Of a DNA stretch of 6,176 nucleotides, positions 4,863 to 6,176 are shown piece after piece. Below the pieces are notes generated by a model, which was not told the origin of the DNA, did no database searches, and saw nothing but the letters and a program-made list of their open reading frames with translations. Source of the DNA: Actinomycetes bacterium (GTDB lineage: Bacteria > Actinomycetota > Actinomycetes > Streptosporangiales > Streptosporangiaceae); the NCBI GenBank assembly GCA_023425615.1, contig JAFACJ010000964.1, positions 1-6,176 of the forward strand. Reading direction: 5' to 3'. Made by a program: the position numbers and the translations under genes. The first letter of the stretch is position 1, and every line of letters begins with the position of its first letter.

Positions 4863-6176
4863 TCACCGCAGTTCCCGGGCGAGGCCGGGGCCCAGTTCGC
4901 GGAGCACCTGGAGCAGGAGCTCGACGTCGCCGTCCGTGGTGCGCCAGTTGACGATGGCGGCCCGGAGCACCTTCATCCCCCGGTACGTCGAGGTCCCCGC
5001 ATAGACGCGTCCGTCGGCGAGCAGCGCCTCTCCCAGACGTGTGTTCAGCTCGTCCAGCCGCTCCTCGGGCACCCCCGGCGGACGGTAGCGGAAGCACACG
5101 ATGCACAGCCGCACCGGGGCCAGGAGCTCCAGGTCGGGGTCCTCCTCGACCATCGCACCCAGGTGCGAGGCGACGTCGAGGTGCCGCTCGACCATCTTCC
5201 GGTAGCCCTCCCGTCCGTAGGCGCTGAGCGTCGCCCAGATCGGCAGCGCCCGTGCCCTGCGGGACGACTCCGGCCCCAGGGAGTTGTAGTCGATCTGCTC
5301 GTCCCCGGCCTCGGGCAGATAGGGGACTCCCCAGCCGCCGAAGGCGCGGGACTGGAGAGCGGGGTCGCGGAGGAACGAGAAACCGCTCTCGTAGGGGACG
5401 TTCAGCCACTTGTGGCCGTCCGCGGTGATCGAATCGGCCCGCTCCACGCCGGCGGTCATGTGCGAGGAGCGGGGGGAGAGGGCGGCGAACATGCCGAACG
5501 CCGCGTCGACGTGCAGCCAGGAGCCGTACCGGTCGGCGAGGTCGGCGAGGTCGGCCAGGGGGTCGCTGTCACCGCTGTGGACCTCGCCCAGGTTGCCGAC
5601 GATGATCGCGGGAGCGCCGCCGAGGTCGGCCAGTGCCGCCTCCATCGCCGCCATGTCGATCCGCCCGGTGTCGTCACGGGCGAACGTGCGCAAGGTGTCC
5701 CTGCCGTGGCCGAGGATCTGAAGCGCCCTGCGCGTGCTGGGATGCACCAGCCCGCTGCTGAACACGGGCATCGGCGGCAGCCCCGCCAGACCCTGGGCGG
5801 CCACGTCGGCTCCGTGGCGCTCACCCCACCACGTCCGCGCGCACGCCAGCCCGGTGACGTGCGCGAACGTCGCGCTGGGTGTGAGCACACCGCCGTAGGA
5901 CCGGGGGATCCCGAACAGGTCCTTCAGCCATCGCAGCACGGTCGTCTCCACCTGGGCCGCCAGCGGTGAGGCGACCCAGATCCCACTGACCTGGTCGAGC
6001 AGGGAGGTGGTCCAGTCCCCTGCCATGGCCGCCGGGGTGGAGCCGCCCACCACCAGATGGAAGAACCGGGGGCCGGAGGAGTGGGTCGCGGTCCGGACGC
6101 CGGTCTCCAGCAGCCGTTCGACGGCGCGCAGGGCACCGTCGCCCCGGTCGGGGAGCGGTCCGTCGAGTTCGGCGAG
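4863..6176 (-). CDS. PLP-dependent group II decarboxylase family protein (partial, N-terminus outside window)
   Basis: The minus-strand frame is open to the window edge; 437 residues are visible. I estimate that 20-50 N-terminal residues are missing, judging from relatives of about 460-490. It resembles the aromatic/acidic amino acid decarboxylase fold (glutamate, tyrosine, DOPA decarboxylase relatives). Visible landmarks, counted from the window edge, are SGPRFFHLVVGGSTPAAMAG (33-52), TPSATFAHVTGLACAR (99-114) in the place of the phosphate-binding SGGxxAN loop, HPSTRRALQILGHG (145-158), GEVHSGDSDPL (197-207), HVDAAFG (222-228, the Asp that holds the pyridine nitrogen) and ADGHKWLNVPYESG (252-265), where K256 (codon 5409-5411) should bind PLP. 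All core catalytic residues are present, so an active enzyme is likely, removing CO2 from an amino acid. The substrate cannot be deduced. GTG 6053 is not the true start, because conserved sequence continues upstream of it. Confidence 0.9.
   Translation of the reverse strand, partial: LAELDGPLPDRGDGALRAVERLLETGVRTATHSSGPRFFHLVVGGSTPAAMAGDWTTSLLDQVSGIWVASPLAAQVETTVLRWLKDLFGIPRSYGGVLTPSATFAHVTGLACARTWWGERHGADVAAQGLAGLPPMPVFSSGLVHPSTRRALQILGHGRDTLRTFARDDTGRIDMAAMEAALADLGGAPAIIVGNLGEVHSGDSDPLADLADLADRYGSWLHVDAAFGMFAALSPRSSHMTAGVERADSITADGHKWLNVPYESGFSFLRDPALQSRAFGGWGVPYLPEAGDEQIDYNSLGPESSRRARALPIWATLSAYGREGYRKMVERHLDVASHLGAMVEEDPDLELLAPVRLCIVCFRYRPPGVPEERLDELNTRLGEALLADGRVYAGTSTYRGMKVLRAAIVNWRTTDGDVELLLQVLRELGPGLARELR
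5531..5557 (-). repeat. Three tandem 9-bp units within the decarboxylase gene
   Basis: GGTCGGCGA occurs twice in a row, followed by GGTCGGCCA. On the minus strand this encodes the in-frame run LADLADLAD just before RYGSWLHVDAAFG. Relatives usually have one helix here leading to the catalytic Asp strand, so unit gain by slippage would lengthen or shift that helix by three residues per unit. It may equally be a chance product of high-GC codon use. Confidence 0.5.

Noticed and set aside
5163..5969. A 268-codon plus-strand frame opposite the decarboxylase
   Set aside because: The minus strand encodes all PLP-binding motifs; the plus-strand product is Gly/Arg/Val-rich and shows no domain.
6051..6053. 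GTG 6053 as the start of the decarboxylase
   Set aside because: Translation upstream to the window edge stays open and reads through conserved-looking family sequence (SGPRFFHL), so the gene begins outside the window.
1..6176. tRNA, rRNA, CRISPR, insertion-sequence or phage features
   Set aside because: I saw no cloverleaf-like segment, no spaced direct repeats, no terminal inverted repeats with a transposase, and no phage-type genes on either strand.

Overview
The window is very GC-rich, with third codon positions almost always G or C. It has ATGA stop/start overlaps, an F420H2-oxidoreductase-type gene and apparently leaderless GTG/ATG starts. Together these point to a high-GC actinobacterium, probably a filamentous actinomycete. 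I cannot name the genus. There are no RNA genes, CRISPR arrays, insertion sequences or attachment sites that I can support, and no gene-free stretch longer than about 105 bases.

Left part (1-543): a short leader holding two GC-rich hairpins, then a small nitroreductase/quinone-reductase-family (deazaflavin F420 type) gene. Middle part (529-3882): a tight three-gene operon of a MerR-family regulator, an ABC ATPase and a 12-helix ABC-2-type permease, joined by two ATGA overlaps. It resembles the actinomycete tetronasin/polyketide exporter type (TnrB2/TnrB3-like). Its promoter lies in the end of the preceding gene and has the MerR hallmark: -35 and -10 boxes 19 bp apart with a perfect 10-bp palindrome in the middle. 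The simplest reading is that the regulator senses a toxic compound, untwists its own promoter and switches on the exporter.

The permease frame does not stop where its membrane domain ends (about residue 527). It runs on for about 235 further codons through the whole of the next gene, in another frame. A single extra base at 3879-3880 would explain this, since a TAG lies one base out of frame there. The downstream gene (3934-4557, unknown function, possible winged-helix N-terminus) and a 66-residue acidic protein (4625-4825) follow on the same strand.

Right part (4863 to window end, minus strand): most of a PLP-dependent group II decarboxylase-family gene, converging on the plus-strand genes across a strong GC-rich hairpin that probably ends transcription from both sides. 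Its N-terminus lies outside the window. Nothing in the sequence links the decarboxylase to the exporter operon. The best candidates for something not previously described are the MerR operator/exporter circuit, the permease stop-loss overlap, and the unrecognised 207-residue protein.
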